A stretch of DNA of 59,632 nucleotides, taken from NCBI GenBank assembly GCA_028282295.1, contig JANQIE010000110.1, positions 1-59,632 on the forward strand. The letters are read 5' to 3'. Origin of the DNA: Desulfobacterales bacterium. Its GTDB lineage: Bacteria; Desulfobacterota; Desulfobacteria; Desulfobacterales; JANQIE01. A program made the position numbers and the translations under genes. Under the pieces are notes generated by a model that was given only the letters and a program-made list of their open reading frames with translations, had not been told where the DNA came from and did not search any database. Positions within the stretch are counted from its first letter, which is position 1. Each line of letters begins with the position of its first letter. Of the stretch, positions 1 through 9,287 are shown piece after piece.

Positions 1-265
1 TAATCTATCATTCGCTACTAAAATACATCCGTACTCTCGTAGCGTTTACTCATTATTAACGCGGACCTAAAACCACTATTCAGTTTTCAAAGATCAAAAG
101 GTTAAAGCGAGAAGTTCGCTGTCCATCAAAAGAACTCGGCCGTTTTACAGTTCCTCCGTGGAAATGTCAACAGCTAAAATCAAAAAAAAACAGAAAATTT
201 ATAACATACTGAAAATAAAGGTATAAATTTATCAGCGGATATTACGACACCTTACCGGTCGCACG

Positions 266-1447
266 CTATCGCTCTTCAGCCAAAGGTAAATGCATATTCA
301 TCAAATCGATCTGCTTCTTTTCGGCGTCATTTATTTCATCGATATAGTGATTGAAGAATCGATCCATACGGGGATCAAAAAATCGGTGCAGACTCATATT
401 CGCAACGGCGCGAAATCCCCGGCGCAATTTATGCGCCGCACCGATACCCGGGTCAAAATAACGAAAGTTGTTCTTTACGATCCATTCGATCGGTTTGTAA
501 AAACAGGTATTGAAGTGCAAAAAATTAACATCTTCACGGCACCCCCAATATCTGCCATAAAGCCGGTCGGAATTGGTCACGAACATGCTCAACCCCACGG
601 GATTGGTCACAGCGGAACCTTTTTCAAACGCCCCCACAAACATCAAATGGCGTTTAAAATGTTCACCGATACCGCTGAAGAAGGCCTCGTTTAAATACTT
701 ACATCCCCAGATGCCGTACCGGTCGTTGGTGCGCGCATAGTAGCGATACATCCGCTCAAAAAATGCATCCGGAATCTGGTCCCCTGCAAAAGACTTCAAC
801 GTAATCCCCTGCGTTTGCATCGCCTTGCATTCGCGCTTGATATTGCGTCTCTGGTTTGTTTTGAAAACAGCCAGATAGTCGTCAAAACTCTTTAAATCCG
901 CATTGTACCAAAGAAATCCCTGATGATACCAGGCGGACATGCCCATATCGAATGTACCGCTACGCCAGTCTGGATCCACAAAGAGCATATTAAAACTCGC
1001 CAGCTTGTTGGTACGGCAAAAGCGTACAATTTCGTCCACCATCAACCTGGTTATCCGACTGTGGTCTAGTCCGGCTGCAATTAAAAACCGATAGCCGACC
1101 ACAGGTGTAACCGGACTCATCCCTACGAGTTTGGGATAGTAAGCCGCACCGATTTTCTGAGCAAGTTCATACCAGGCGTTGTCAAACACAAACTCGCCCT
1201 GGTTGTGCATCTTGATATATAAAGGCGCGGCTGCCACCAAAGTCTCGCCCTGCCAAACTGTCAAATGACAGGGATTCCATCCTTTTTCGGGAACAATGCA
1301 GCCGGATTGTTCGAGTTGATTAAGCCAAGCCCATTGCAGGAACGGCCATGCCGGTTTCATAGCCAAAGCATCCCACGCCGCTTGCTCGATCTGAGCCATG
1401 CGGGTTTTCCAGGCAAAGTGTAGTGGTGGTTGCAACGCATCTGTCAT
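266..1447 (-). CDS. FemAB-like/COG3146 (DUF482) acyltransferase
   Basis: A 393-residue cytoplasmic protein of the COG3146 (DUF482, PF04339-like) family, which has a GNAT/FemAB-type acyl-transfer fold; the substrate is not established for the family. Visible family marks are YGRYWG near residue 297, then LHF and CFYKPIEW, and the conserved tail FDPGIGAAHKLRRGF from about residue 331. No signal peptide or membrane helix is seen. The start is an ATG at 1447; the next better-supported Met is far inside. It is separated from the yidD-like gene upstream by a 333-bp gap that holds a palindromic repeat, so it probably has its own promoter or relies on read-through. Assignment to the family is confident, the biochemical role is not. 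Confidence 0.85.
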   Translation of the reverse strand: MTDALQPPLHFAWKTRMAQIEQAAWDALAMKPAWPFLQWAWLNQLEQSGCIVPEKGWNPCHLTVWQGETLVAAAPLYIKMHNQGEFVFDNAWYELAQKIGAAYYPKLVGMSPVTPVVGYRFLIAAGLDHSRITRLMVDEIVRFCRTNKLASFNMLFVDPDWRSGTFDMGMSAWYHQGFLWYNADLKSFDDYLAVFKTNQRRNIKRECKAMQTQGITLKSFAGDQIPDAFFERMYRYYARTNDRYGIWGCKYLNEAFFSGIGEHFKRHLMFVGAFEKGSAVTNPVGLSMFVTNSDRLYGRYWGCREDVNFLHFNTCFYKPIEWIVKNNFRYFDPGIGAAHKLRRGFRAVANMSLHRFFDPRMDRFFNHYIDEINDAEKKQIDLMNMHLPLAEER

Positions 1448-1780
1448 TGTCTTGTTGCCACTATGTCAAAATTATCGGCTTGAGTACCAAGGCATTTTTC
1501 TAAAAGTTAGTGTCCATCCGGAAATAGCAGATTTTGGTTCCTGGCAAGGCCCGAGCTTTTTTTAAACCGCAGGCATAGCGGGCTACTGCCGAGGATTTAA
1601 AAAAAGCGAGAACGCCGCCAGGGGCCAAAATCTGCTATTTCCGGATGGACACAAGCTAAGATGCGTTGGCGGCATTGTCATTAACCAACCTTTGTCGAGG
1701 TTAAAAAAACAGGTGGGCCAGCAGAAGTCAAAACAATCGGAAAGCCTCAGGGGGGGAAACAAAATACTTCTCCCGCATCC
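1448..1780. other. Intergenic gap holding a family A palindromic element
   Basis: This 333-bp gap between the yidD-like gene and the acyltransferase gene contains the 143-bp family A element (1510-1652) and otherwise unremarkable AT-rich sequence. I see no small ORF with a convincing ribosome binding site. Confidence 0.6.
1510..1652. mobile_element. Family A palindromic element, copy 1 (143 bp)
   Basis: Long imperfect hairpin. The left end GTGTCCATCCGGAAATAGCA and the right end are perfect inverted repeats for 28 bp, then continue with a few mismatches (CTGGC/GCCAG, and T7AAA against TTTA7). It is flanked by near-identical 6-bp direct repeats, AAGTTA at 1504-1509 and AAGCTA at 1653-1658, which look like a target-site duplication with one later mutation. 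No coding capacity. Confidence 0.8.
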
Positions 1781-2176
1781 TTAAGGCTTTTCGGTAGTCC
1801 TCCAGAAGGCGTTGTGTTCGAGGGGATCGTATTTTTTAGGGACACCATCAATATAAACAGTCGGAGCGACATTCATTTCGTCCCGACCGCATCGCATCAA
1901 GCGATCCGTTGTCATTACCCAGCCAATGATCGGGCCATACTCACTAAAAGCCTGACGGCTGTAGTGCGAGCAACTCGGATACATGGGGCATTGCCCTCGA
2001 CGTACGCCGTTCAAATGATTGAGATGGTGTTGATAGATGGTTGCGATCATGCCGGCAGGCAGTGAAACAGACCGGTCTGACTGGAACCGGTGGGGCGCAT
2101 GACCGCACGCGCTTAAAATCGAAGCCGCCAATATGCCCACAATCAACAGCAAGAATTTAACGGTAAAGTTACTCAT
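1781..2176 (-). CDS. YidD-domain lipoprotein
   Basis: A 131-residue protein with the YidD (membrane protein insertion efficiency factor, DUF37) core: CPMYPSCSHY at residues 63-72 and LMRC ending at Cys96, matching the family pattern C-x-[FM]-x-P-[TS]-C-S-x-Y followed by a third Cys. YidD proteins normally are short (about 70-85 residues), stay on the inner face of the inner membrane and assist YidC insertion. Here the N-terminus is a lipoprotein signal (hydrophobic stretch, then LSAC with Cys24), which would send the domain outside. The ATG at 2176 was chosen because a longer reading would overlap galE and because it places the signal peptide at the N-terminus. It follows galE by 44 bp, probably in one transcript. 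Confidence 0.8.
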   Translation of the reverse strand: MSNFTVKFLLLIVGILAASILSACGHAPHRFQSDRSVSLPAGMIATIYQHHLNHLNGVRRGQCPMYPSCSHYSRQAFSEYGPIIGWVMTTDRLMRCGRDEMNVAPTVYIDGVPKKYDPLEHNAFWRTTEKP

Positions 2177-2220
2177 GTGATTTGAATCCGCTGATGGTGT
2201 TGCAACGTTCTTACCGGCTT

Positions 2221-3231
2221 CTATCGGTAACCATTCGGAAACTTGGACTGCCAACGCCATGCATCGGCACACATTTGGCCCACATCTCTTTCAGCGCGCC
2301 AGTTCAATTCACTTTGAGCTTTGGAGGGATCGGCATAGCAAACCGCAACATCGCCGGGCCGGCGGGCTACGATTTCATACGGGATTTCCCGCCCTGAGGC
2401 GTCCGCAAATGCCGCCACCATATCAAGGACGCTGTACCCCTTGCCCGTGCCTAAATTGTAAACGGCAATACCGGGATTTTCCATCAACTTATCCAGTGCT
2501 TTAAGGTGACCGACGGCCAGATCCATGACATGAATATAATCACGCACACCGGTTCCGTCGGTGGTTGGATAATCGTCGCCAAAAACCGCAAGCCGGGCCA
2601 GTTTGCCGATGGCGACCTGACTGATGTAGGGCATCAGATTGTTGGGGATATCATTCGGGTCTTCGCCGATGGTGCCACTGAGGTGGGCGCCCACCGGATT
2701 AAAATACCTCAGCAGGGCGATATTCCACGAAGCGTCGGCAGCGTGCAAATCCCTCAGAAGGTACTCGATCATCAATTTGGTTTGTCCATAGGGATTGGTG
2801 GCACTTAGAGGAAAGTCTTCTTTTATCGGAACAGTTTCAGGGTCACCGTAAACCGTGGCCGATGAGCTGAACACAAGTGTTTTCACGCCATGTTCAACCA
2901 TGGCGGCGCATAAATTGATCGTTCCGGTTAAATTGTTGTGGTAGTATTTTAACGGTTGCGCGACCGATTCGCCCACCGCCTTCAAGCCTGCAAAGTGAAT
3001 GACGGCCTCGATTCTCTGTTCCTTGAACACCTGCGATACAGCCGAACGATCCAACAAATCGGCTTTATAAAAATCCAACTGCCGACCGGCGATCTTTTCT
3101 ACCCGTTGTAAAGCAATTTCACTGCTGTTGGCTAAATTGTCAAGAACGACAACATCATGGCCGCAGGCCAGCAATTCAACACAGGTATGGCTGCCGATAT
3201 AGCCGGCGCCGCCCGTCACTAAAATTTTCAT
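2221..3231 (-). CDS. galE: UDP-glucose 4-epimerase GalE
   Basis: Extended short-chain dehydrogenase that interconverts UDP-glucose and UDP-galactose with bound NAD+, feeding envelope polysaccharide synthesis. The 336-residue length is typical. Seen: nucleotide-binding GGAGYIGSH at residues 7-15, catalytic SSSATVYG near 122-129, and the catalytic pair Tyr148/Lys152 in NPYGQTK. The start is the ATG at 3231 (MKILVTGG); a TTG two codons earlier is possible but less likely. There is no good Shine-Dalgarno directly upstream; the stop codon of a 38-codon ORF lies two bases before the ATG, so translation is probably coupled to it. Confidence 0.97.
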   Translation of the reverse strand: MKILVTGGAGYIGSHTCVELLACGHDVVVLDNLANSSEIALQRVEKIAGRQLDFYKADLLDRSAVSQVFKEQRIEAVIHFAGLKAVGESVAQPLKYYHNNLTGTINLCAAMVEHGVKTLVFSSSATVYGDPETVPIKEDFPLSATNPYGQTKLMIEYLLRDLHAADASWNIALLRYFNPVGAHLSGTIGEDPNDIPNNLMPYISQVAIGKLARLAVFGDDYPTTDGTGVRDYIHVMDLAVGHLKALDKLMENPGIAVYNLGTGKGYSVLDMVAAFADASGREIPYEIVARRPGDVAVCYADPSKAQSELNWRAERDVGQMCADAWRWQSKFPNGYR

Positions 3232-3233
3232 GA

Positions 3234-3350
3234 TCAATCAATCTGCAGATAAGCTAAAAAAGGGATCCCTAAAACACACAGGAGTAAAAGGGCGCCGATT
3301 ATTTGTTTACTGCTACGTTCAAGTTTGTCGATCAAAATATCATTTTTCAT
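3234..3350 (-). CDS. Small single-helix membrane protein upstream of galE
   Basis: A 38-codon ORF: charged N-terminus ([16 protein letters not shown]), then one hydrophobic helix of about 20 residues ([12 protein letters not shown] followed by IPFLAYL). Its TGA ends two bases before the galE ATG, so the two are tightly spaced. An AGGGA-like motif lies about 12 bases before its ATG. I recognise no family; the gene is supported by the plausible membrane-helix composition and coupling to galE, not by similarity. Confidence 0.5.
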   Translation of the reverse strand: MKNDILIDKLERSSKQIIGALLLLCVLGIPFLAYLQID

Positions 3351-3760
3351 CAGTTCTATTTTCCCTAACCATCACAAATTAAATTGTTGATACAGGAACC
3401 GGTTTGTAAATCGTAAATCAGTGAACGGGATAACTGCAGGGCATTGCATCTATCGACAGGTAACGGAATATAAGAACAAAGAAACTAAAGATGCAATCTT
3501 TTTTTTTAGCCGGTGCCCATCCGGAAATTGTGGATTCTGGCTGCGGCCTTGGCCTGAACCAAAATCTACAATTTCCGGATGGGCATTAGCTCACAGTTTT
3601 TCCCTTTAGGCGTTTTTTTAAACGCCGCACCGGTTGATTCGCAGTTTTCTCAATATGTTCCGCTTTTAGCACGCCTATGTGCACAAAACATCACATTGAC
3701 GATGCCCCGCCGGACGTTTACTTTTACTATCAATGAACGACCATACCGGAGGAAATCCAC
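3351..3760. other. Divergent intergenic region galE / small membrane protein
   Basis: 410 bp between the leftward galE unit and the rightward htpX unit, so promoters for both directions are expected here. It contains the short family A element at 3513-3586. I see no convincing promoter motif or ORF. Confidence 0.5.
3513..3586. mobile_element. Family A palindromic element, minimal copy 2 (74 bp)
   Basis: Shortest copy of the family: both arms are present (GTGCCCATCCGGAAATTGTG on the left, its near-complement on the right) but the internal core is missing, leaving a loop of only a few bases. Flanks TAGCCG and TAGCTC agree in 4 of 6 positions, compatible with an aged target duplication. Confidence 0.7.
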
Positions 3761-3946
3761 ATGATTGAAATCGTTATCGGAACCGCTGCCGGAATCTGTG
3801 TGTTCGCACTGTTCGCAATCGTTTTCTTTATTAAATCTCGCGACAGCTCGCGCTTGCCCACATGCGGCAAACCGGAATGTCGCTGCCAAAAAAAACGCAA
3901 CCCACCGATATTGCGCCAACATCAGGCGGCCAGCAACGACCGGTAA
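3761..3946 (+). CDS. Small membrane-anchored Cys-rich protein
   Basis: 61 residues: an N-terminal membrane helix (about residues 3-23, IVIGTAAGICVFALFAIVFF) and a basic tail with three cysteines in PTCGKPECRC, which could bind a metal. A strong ribosome site, CGGAGGAAATCCAC, precedes the ATG. It lies 59 bp before htpX on the same strand and is probably co-transcribed with it. No family recognised; a role in membrane quality control alongside HtpX is only a guess from position. Confidence 0.6.
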   Translation: MIEIVIGTAAGICVFALFAIVFFIKSRDSSRLPTCGKPECRCQKKRNPPILRQHQAASNDR

Positions 3947-4005
3947 CGATGAATATGCATTTTTTGTACCTGAAATACCAAGCAGTAAAATAAGGAGAAC
4001 CACTG

Positions 4006-4932
4006 ATGATGAATCAGTTTCGAACTTTCCTGCTATTGGCTTTATTGACCGGGTTCATCCTATGGATCGGGCAAATGTTGGGTGGACGCCAGGGCCTGCT
4101 GCTGGCGCTGTTCCTGGCCGCAGCGATGAACATAGGCAGTTACTGGTTTTCCGACAAAATCGTGCTGTCCATGTATCGTGCCCAACCGGTCGACGCGGCA
4201 TCAGCGCCGGAACTTTATCAAGTGGTGGCCACACTGGCCAAACGGGCACACCTGCCTGTGCCCAGAATTTATCTGATTAACCAGGATACGCCCAACGCCT
4301 TTGCCACGGGTCGCAATCCTCAAAACGCGGTTGTCGCCGTGACATCCGGTTTGATCCGAATCATGGAACCGGAAGAAATCAAGGGCGTGCTGGCCCATGA
4401 ACTGGCCCATGTCAAAAATCGTGACATCCTGATCGGATCGATTGCCGCAACCATGGCCGGGGCGGTCATGTTTCTTGCGAGCATGGCCCGCTGGAGCATG
4501 TTCTTCGGCGGCAGTAATGATGACGACGAAGGCGGCCTTGGAATAATCGGCTTGCTGATCATGTCGATTCTGGCGCCCATGGCCGCAATGGTCATCCAGA
4601 TGGCGATTTCCCGTGCGCGCGAATATCAAGCCGACGCGACCGGAGCGGCGATTGCCGGCAACGGCGACGGCTTGGCCGGTGCACTGGAAAAACTAGCATC
4701 ATACAACCATCGGAATCAGATGCAGGCGCAACCGTCCACCGCGCATCTGTTTATCGTGAACCCGCTGAGCGGTGCGGGCCTGATGAACCTGTTTTCAACC
4801 CATCCGCCGATCGCACAACGCGTGGCCCGTTTACGGGGTGTGCCCCCCCATTTGGTCGGTGAAGCCGCGAAACCGGCCCCCCGAAACCAAGCACAAGAAG
4901 CAAGCCGATTTTGGGATCGGTTAAACCGATAG
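4006..4932 (+). CDS. htpX: HtpX-type membrane zinc metalloprotease
   Basis: M48B family inner-membrane protease that degrades damaged or misassembled membrane proteins with FtsH. The 308-residue length fits. Two N-terminal helices (about 5-25 and 30-48) precede the catalytic domain; the zinc site is HELAH at 131-135 with the third ligand Glu206 in REYQADATGA. Two more helices lie around 145-160 and 178-200. The TAAGGAG ribosome site at 3991-3997 supports the ATGATG start at 4006. The 3' end is convergent with the PilZ gene downstream. Confidence 0.96.
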   Translation: MMNQFRTFLLLALLTGFILWIGQMLGGRQGLLLALFLAAAMNIGSYWFSDKIVLSMYRAQPVDAASAPELYQVVATLAKRAHLPVPRIYLINQDTPNAFATGRNPQNAVVAVTSGLIRIMEPEEIKGVLAHELAHVKNRDILIGSIAATMAGAVMFLASMARWSMFFGGSNDDDEGGLGIIGLLIMSILAPMAAMVIQMAISRAREYQADATGAAIAGNGDGLAGALEKLASYNHRNQMQAQPSTAHLFIVNPLSGAGLMNLFSTHPPIAQRVARLRGVPPHLVGEAAKPAPRNQAQEASRFWDRLNR

Positions 4933-5044
4933 GCCGCGAAACAATAAAAATAAAAAACAGGATAAGTATAGTATGGGGCGGAACAGAAAAAAGCAGCCCT
5001 GCAGAATTGTCCGATGATCTATGCGGCTGGTGCACAGCGGGCTA

Positions 5045-5467
5045 TCAGAACGACATGGCGGTAGCCGCCCCGCAATACACGCCCTGTTCCAGCCAGGATT
5101 GAGGCAAGGTGCATTGCCGGATGAAATACTCAAGCTTACTTGTTTGATGGTCGGTCAGGTGAGTGAAAATGACGCTGCAGCGACGCATGATTATGGAACT
5201 AAAGCAACTGCCACTCTCTATAACCGTGTCGGAAACCACTTTAAAGGCCAGTCCATCCAGGTTGAATCTTTCGCTCGCATAGAAAATGGTTAATTGGGAG
5301 TTTTCGTTCGGGCGAATATCATTTTGCATATAATGAAAAGACAGGCCGCCCAAACTAATGTCAATGATCTGTCCGAGTATTTTCGACTCGGGTTTCAATA
5401 CCGCAACCGCACCTTCTTTTGCTTTGAAACGATGATCCCGCCGCGCTTCAGGAACCTCATTAAACAT
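5045..5467 (-). CDS. PilZ domain protein
   Basis: 140-residue stand-alone PilZ domain, the family that binds cyclic di-GMP. The two binding signatures are recognisable: RRDHRF at residues 9-14 (RxxxR-like) and DISLGGLSF near 37-45 (the [DN]xSxxG motif). No other domain or membrane helix is seen, so it would act as an adaptor for an unknown partner. It is convergent with htpX; the next gene upstream on the same strand is 319 bp away. Confidence 0.9.
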   Translation of the reverse strand: MFNEVPEARRDHRFKAKEGAVAVLKPESKILGQIIDISLGGLSFHYMQNDIRPNENSQLTIFYASERFNLDGLAFKVVSDTVIESGSCFSSIIMRRCSVIFTHLTDHQTSKLEYFIRQCTLPQSWLEQGVYCGAATAMSF

Positions 5468-5786
5468 AAACCCACCCTAAATTGGTTGGCCGATGCCTAA
5501 CCGGCATATTGACATTAAGAAAAGAAATTCAAACAGTTGAATACCAACTAAACCATTGCATTTAGTATGTCAATATATTTTTTATACCATATTTTGTGGT
5601 TTCAGCCTCCAAAACGCTTCGCAATTTAGCAACAACCGGTAATTACGGCGACTCGCGGTTGACCGTTTGCATGTAAAAAAACAATCCAAATCGCACCCAT
5701 CCGAAAACACTATATCGCGTGCAAGATCAAGCTTGCCGTCCAGCACGGATATCGCGCAAAAGATGCTGTCTGCGGATGGGGACCGA
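5468..5786. other. AT-rich intergenic region
   Basis: 319 bp between two leftward genes. AT-rich, with runs of T around 5578-5586. It likely carries the promoter of the PilZ gene and the 3' end of the kinase-like gene; I see no repeat, ORF or clear terminator. Confidence 0.4.
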
Positions 5787-6458
5787 CTAAACCGCGACGG
5801 CCTCCTTGATAAGATTGACCGCGGATTTGATTCCCACGGTGGCAGTGTTGATCACAATGTCATAATTAACCGGGTCTTCGATATCCGCATGAAAATACTT
5901 ACGGATGAACGCACGCCGGTCATTTTCCGTGCGGATAATGCGGTATTTTGCTTCTTCTGGTGAAACACTGAAATACTCCGCCACCCGATTCACACGAAAC
6001 TCCTGAGGGGCAATAATGCGCACCCGAAACCGCTTATCCGGCGGTAAAATAAAATTCGCGCCCCGGCCCACCAATACCGCCCGGCCATGTTTACCGATCG
6101 TGCCGACAACCTTGAACAAATGTTGACTATACTGATCCGGCCACAAATGACGCGTGTTCACAAGGGCGGCAATCCAGTCTTCCAAGACCGAAAGCCCCCG
6201 CTCGTCCAGTGTTTCGAGCAGACGCGAACTCACATTGGCACTTTTGGCCATTTCATGAATCATTTCCTGGTGAAACAGGTCAAATCCCAATGCCTGCGCG
6301 AGTTGTTCGGCGAGGATACGTCCCCCGCTGCCGGGTTCGCGGGAAATGGTAACCGCCGGCACGAGCCGCCGGTCCGTTTTACTGGCAGTATGCTCCAGAT
6401 GCCACTTTTTAACCTGCTCTTCGACGATTTGCTGGATCGAACGCTTCGACATTTTCAT
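5787..6458 (-). CDS. Cytidylate-kinase-like protein
   Basis: 223-residue P-loop protein of the cytidylate kinase-like family (PF13189, 'Cytidylate_kin2'). The phosphate-binding segment is VTISREPGSGG at residues 37-47, followed by the typical LFHQEMIHEMA block. Family members are found widely in Desulfobacterota and Firmicutes; they resemble CMP kinases but the real substrate is unknown. The start ATG at 6458 has a strong AAGGAGGGG ribosome site. Stand-alone gene divergent from the PilZ gene at 6995. Confidence 0.88.
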   Translation of the reverse strand: MKMSKRSIQQIVEEQVKKWHLEHTASKTDRRLVPAVTISREPGSGGRILAEQLAQALGFDLFHQEMIHEMAKSANVSSRLLETLDERGLSVLEDWIAALVNTRHLWPDQYSQHLFKVVGTIGKHGRAVLVGRGANFILPPDKRFRVRIIAPQEFRVNRVAEYFSVSPEEAKYRIIRTENDRRAFIRKYFHADIEDPVNYDIVINTATVGIKSAVNLIKEAVAV

Positions 6459-6994
6459 GTCCCCTCCTTGCTCTAAGAATTAAATTATTCGGGCGAAGAC
6501 TGGTGGCGATTATCAACACGCCAAAAACGCCTACACGCCGCAACGCGGGTCAGAAAGACCCCGGAATCATCCGGCTGTGAGGTTCAATTGGAGACACTTG
6601 GTTTCGAAGGTATGGATTGCTGGGGAGATTTGTACGGGTATCGAGTCGCTGGCGCCGATAAGGGTTCCTACAATTTAAACTAACCGCATTGCCTTGCTTG
6701 TCAACCTGCATCCAGTTTTGGATTGATTCAGCCGGAACGGATATGCTAAAAGCAACGTTAACATACAAAATCCGCCCGGCCCTGAGCAAAGCGCCATTGA
6801 CCAGTCATTGCAATCATTCACCTCAATTTGATTGACTCTGATTAATCTGGTCCTATTTTGAATGACATACCCGCCTTAGCAAACGGAACGATCTGAAAAA
6901 TGACAATGAAATGATGTTGTTCGTTACAGTTGAATAAAAGATTGAATCACGACAAGCACTGCCTGAAGTACGATCTGGGCAAGGAGACAGGATC
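6459..6994. other. Divergent intergenic region
   Basis: 536 bp between the leftward kinase-like gene and the rightward PilZ gene; both promoters should lie here. I see no copy of the dispersed repeats and no ORF with a ribosome site. A TTGTTC...GAATAA pair around 6918-6941 could be a weak promoter for the PilZ gene, but the evidence is slight. Confidence 0.4.
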
Positions 6995-7273
6995 ATGGCT
7001 CTCGGCACCTCCCGTCCTATACGCGAGAGAAGGATGAACAACCGCAAGCGGTGCTCGCGATCCACGGAGCTACTCGTGAACAACCGGCCCTACCGTGGAT
7101 CAATGACAAACATCAGCATTGAAGGTGTTTTCATTGAAATCGAGCAACACTTTCGAGTCGGACAGAAAGTGACAATACGTTTCAACTCCAGTCGTGACAA
7201 CCGGCCGATAACCATGCGCGGAGAAATTGTGCGCAACACACAGCGCGGTGTGGGCGTGCGCTTCAAACATTGA
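6995..7273 (+). CDS. Small PilZ domain protein
   Basis: 92 residues consisting almost only of a PilZ domain: ERRMNNRKRCS (residues 11-21; RxxxR) and NISIEGVFIE (about 39-48; the [DN]xSxxG-like motif). This group is common in Desulfobacterota as single-domain c-di-GMP receptors. The AAGGAGACAGGATC ribosome site just before the ATG at 6995 fixes the start, although MNNRKR (7034) is an alternative. Convergent with the efflux permease gene only 10 bp downstream. Confidence 0.85.
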   Translation: MALGTSRPIRERRMNNRKRCSRSTELLVNNRPYRGSMTNISIEGVFIEIEQHFRVGQKVTIRFNSSRDNRPITMRGEIVRNTQRGVGVRFKH

Positions 7274-7283
7274 TGCCGCCCCG

Positions 7284-8561
7284 TCAAACATGCCGCAACG
7301 CTTGAATCGGGTCCAGATTGGCGGCCCGCCAGGCGGGATAAATACCAAACACCAACCCCACAGCCGCGGAGATTCCAAAAGACAGCAACAACGACCAGGC
7401 GGTGAATAGCACCTTAAGGCCGGTAAACAAGGCAATCAGCAGCGGCAGCGTCACGCCCAGCCCCAACCCCAACACACCCCCCACCACCGACAGCACCACC
7501 GTTTCGGAAAGAAATTGAATCGTGATGTCCCGTTTCCCGGCGCCCAAAGCACGCCTAATCCCGATCTCGCGGGTCCGTTCGGTGACATTGGCCAACATGA
7601 TGTTCATGATGCCGATGCCCCCCACCAACAGTGAAATGGCAGCGATCATCCCCAACACAATACTGAACATGCGGGCGCTGCGCCGAATCTCTTCGAGCAA
7701 CTTGAGCGGAATGATAATTTCGTAGTCTCTGCGGGGATGGTACCGCGCCAGCAGCGTCTCGATCATTTCAGCCAGGGGCAATACCCTTTCCATATCCGTG
7801 ACCTTCACAAAAATCAGATGCAACTCCACGGTCTCCGCCTCAAACGAACCGGCGCTCACTTTCAGGATCGTTTTGCCGAACCGCGCCCGGGCCGTGGTGA
7901 AGGGAATGTAGACCTCGGCATTGTTGTCCGTAACCAGACCGGCCTCGCCCGCACCGGACAGGATGGGCTGCATGACCCCCACCACCCGGTAGTAATCCTT
8001 GCCGATTTTGATAATACGTCCCAGCGGATTTTCGTACGGAAACAACTTGCGCTTGACCGCACTGCCGATGACGCAGACCGCCGCCCGGGCGTGCATATCC
8101 ACGTGCGAAATAAACCGTCCGCCATGCAACCGCTGACCGGTCACCTGCAAATACCAGGGCACGGCCGCGCGCACCAGGCCGTCGATCTTGCGATCCCGGT
8201 TCCAGATATCCTGACGGGTCTCACGAATCGGCATCACCACATCGATCCCCGGCAAGGTGGCCTGCATCCGCTCGGCATCGGCATACGTCAACCCGTAAAT
8301 CGCCGACGCAATACCGTGTGACGGCGGCCGCGCCTTGGTCTCCTCCGGCGGCTGGACACTCTTGATAATAATGTTTTGACTCCCCAGACTCTTGATCCGC
8401 TCCTGGGATTCATAACTGGCCCCCTCGCCGATGGCCAGCATCGCCACCACCGCCGCCACGCCGAAGACGATTCCCAGCATGGTCAGAATCGAACGGGTCA
8501 AATGCCGCGCCAGATTCTTGAAGCCGAGTTTCAAATTACGTTTGAGACCAAGTCGCAACAT
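7284..8561 (-). CDS. MacB-type ABC transporter permease
   Basis: 425-residue permease with the MacB/LolC topology: an N-terminal helix (about 20-45), a large periplasmic MacB_PCD domain (about 46-280), and three C-terminal helices in the FtsX domain, including the conserved REIGIRRALGAGKRDI near 340-355. It is the last gene of a four-gene operon (OMF, adaptor, ATPase, permease); the gap to the ATPase gene is 11 bp. Such systems move substrates (macrolides, lipopeptides, siderophores or toxins) from periplasm to exterior; the substrate cannot be read from sequence. Confidence 0.93.
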   Translation of the reverse strand: MLRLGLKRNLKLGFKNLARHLTRSILTMLGIVFGVAAVVAMLAIGEGASYESQERIKSLGSQNIIIKSVQPPEETKARPPSHGIASAIYGLTYADAERMQATLPGIDVVMPIRETRQDIWNRDRKIDGLVRAAVPWYLQVTGQRLHGGRFISHVDMHARAAVCVIGSAVKRKLFPYENPLGRIIKIGKDYYRVVGVMQPILSGAGEAGLVTDNNAEVYIPFTTARARFGKTILKVSAGSFEAETVELHLIFVKVTDMERVLPLAEMIETLLARYHPRRDYEIIIPLKLLEEIRRSARMFSIVLGMIAAISLLVGGIGIMNIMLANVTERTREIGIRRALGAGKRDITIQFLSETVVLSVVGGVLGLGLGVTLPLLIALFTGLKVLFTAWSLLLSFGISAAVGLVFGIYPAWRAANLDPIQALRHV

Positions 8562-8572
8562 CGCTTCGGTGC

Positions 8573-9259
8573 CTAATTAAAATGATCACTTGCGATCCGT
8601 CCATCCCGCAACCGGATCACTCGGCGGGCCCGTTGGGCCACGTGATCGTCATGGGTCACCATCAACAACGTGGTGCCGGCCCGGTTCAGTTCATCCAACA
8701 ACGCCAGAATTTCCTTACCCGTGGCCGAATCGAGATTGCCCGTTGGTTCGTCGGCCAGGATGACCAGCGGATCGTTGCACAACGCCCGTGCAATAGCCAC
8801 ACGCTGCTGCTGCCCGCCAGACAATTGATTCGGCTTGTGAAACAGGCGTTGGCTCAGTCCGACCCGCTCGGCCAGGGCCACGGCGCGCTCGCGACACCGC
8901 CGTTCCGACTGTCCCTGGTAGAACAGCGGCACCTCGATATTTTCCACCACCGAAAGCTGGGGAATCAAATTGTAAGACTGAAAAATAAATCCCAACTGCC
9001 GGCACCGTATCCGGGACAACCGGTTGTCATCGAGCGTGGCCACATTTTGACTGTCCAGGAAGTACTGCCCCCCGGTCGGCCGGTCCAGGCACCCCAGAAT
9101 ATTCAGCAGGGTCGATTTGCCCGATCCCGAAGCCCCCATAATGGCGGCATACTCGCCGGTGTTCACCGTCAAATCGACCCCTTGCAGGGCCGGCACTTCG
9201 ACGTCACCATCACCGAGGACATAGGTCTTGCTGATATGATCGAGTTTGATAAGCGACAT
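8573..9259 (-). CDS. MacB/LolD-type ABC transporter ATPase
   Basis: 228-residue ATP-binding subunit that powers the neighbouring permease. Walker A GASGSGKST at residues 42-50, signature LSGGQ at 146-150, Walker B LVILADEP at 165-172 and the switch His in THDD are all present, so it should be active. The ATG at 9259 (MSLIKLDHIS) was chosen: it lies 28 bp after the adaptor stop and gives the standard family length, whereas a longer reading would run into the adaptor gene. Confidence 0.95.
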   Translation of the reverse strand: MSLIKLDHISKTYVLGDGDVEVPALQGVDLTVNTGEYAAIMGASGSGKSTLLNILGCLDRPTGGQYFLDSQNVATLDDNRLSRIRCRQLGFIFQSYNLIPQLSVVENIEVPLFYQGQSERRCRERAVALAERVGLSQRLFHKPNQLSGGQQQRVAIARALCNDPLVILADEPTGNLDSATGKEILALLDELNRAGTTLLMVTHDDHVAQRARRVIRLRDGRIASDHFN

Positions 9260-9287
9260 AGATATTGCTGCACAGCACAATTGAAAA

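Noticed and set aside
6550-6789. A 79-codon minus-strand ORF in the divergent gap
   Set aside because: No ribosome site, odd composition and no family; probably non-coding promoter region.
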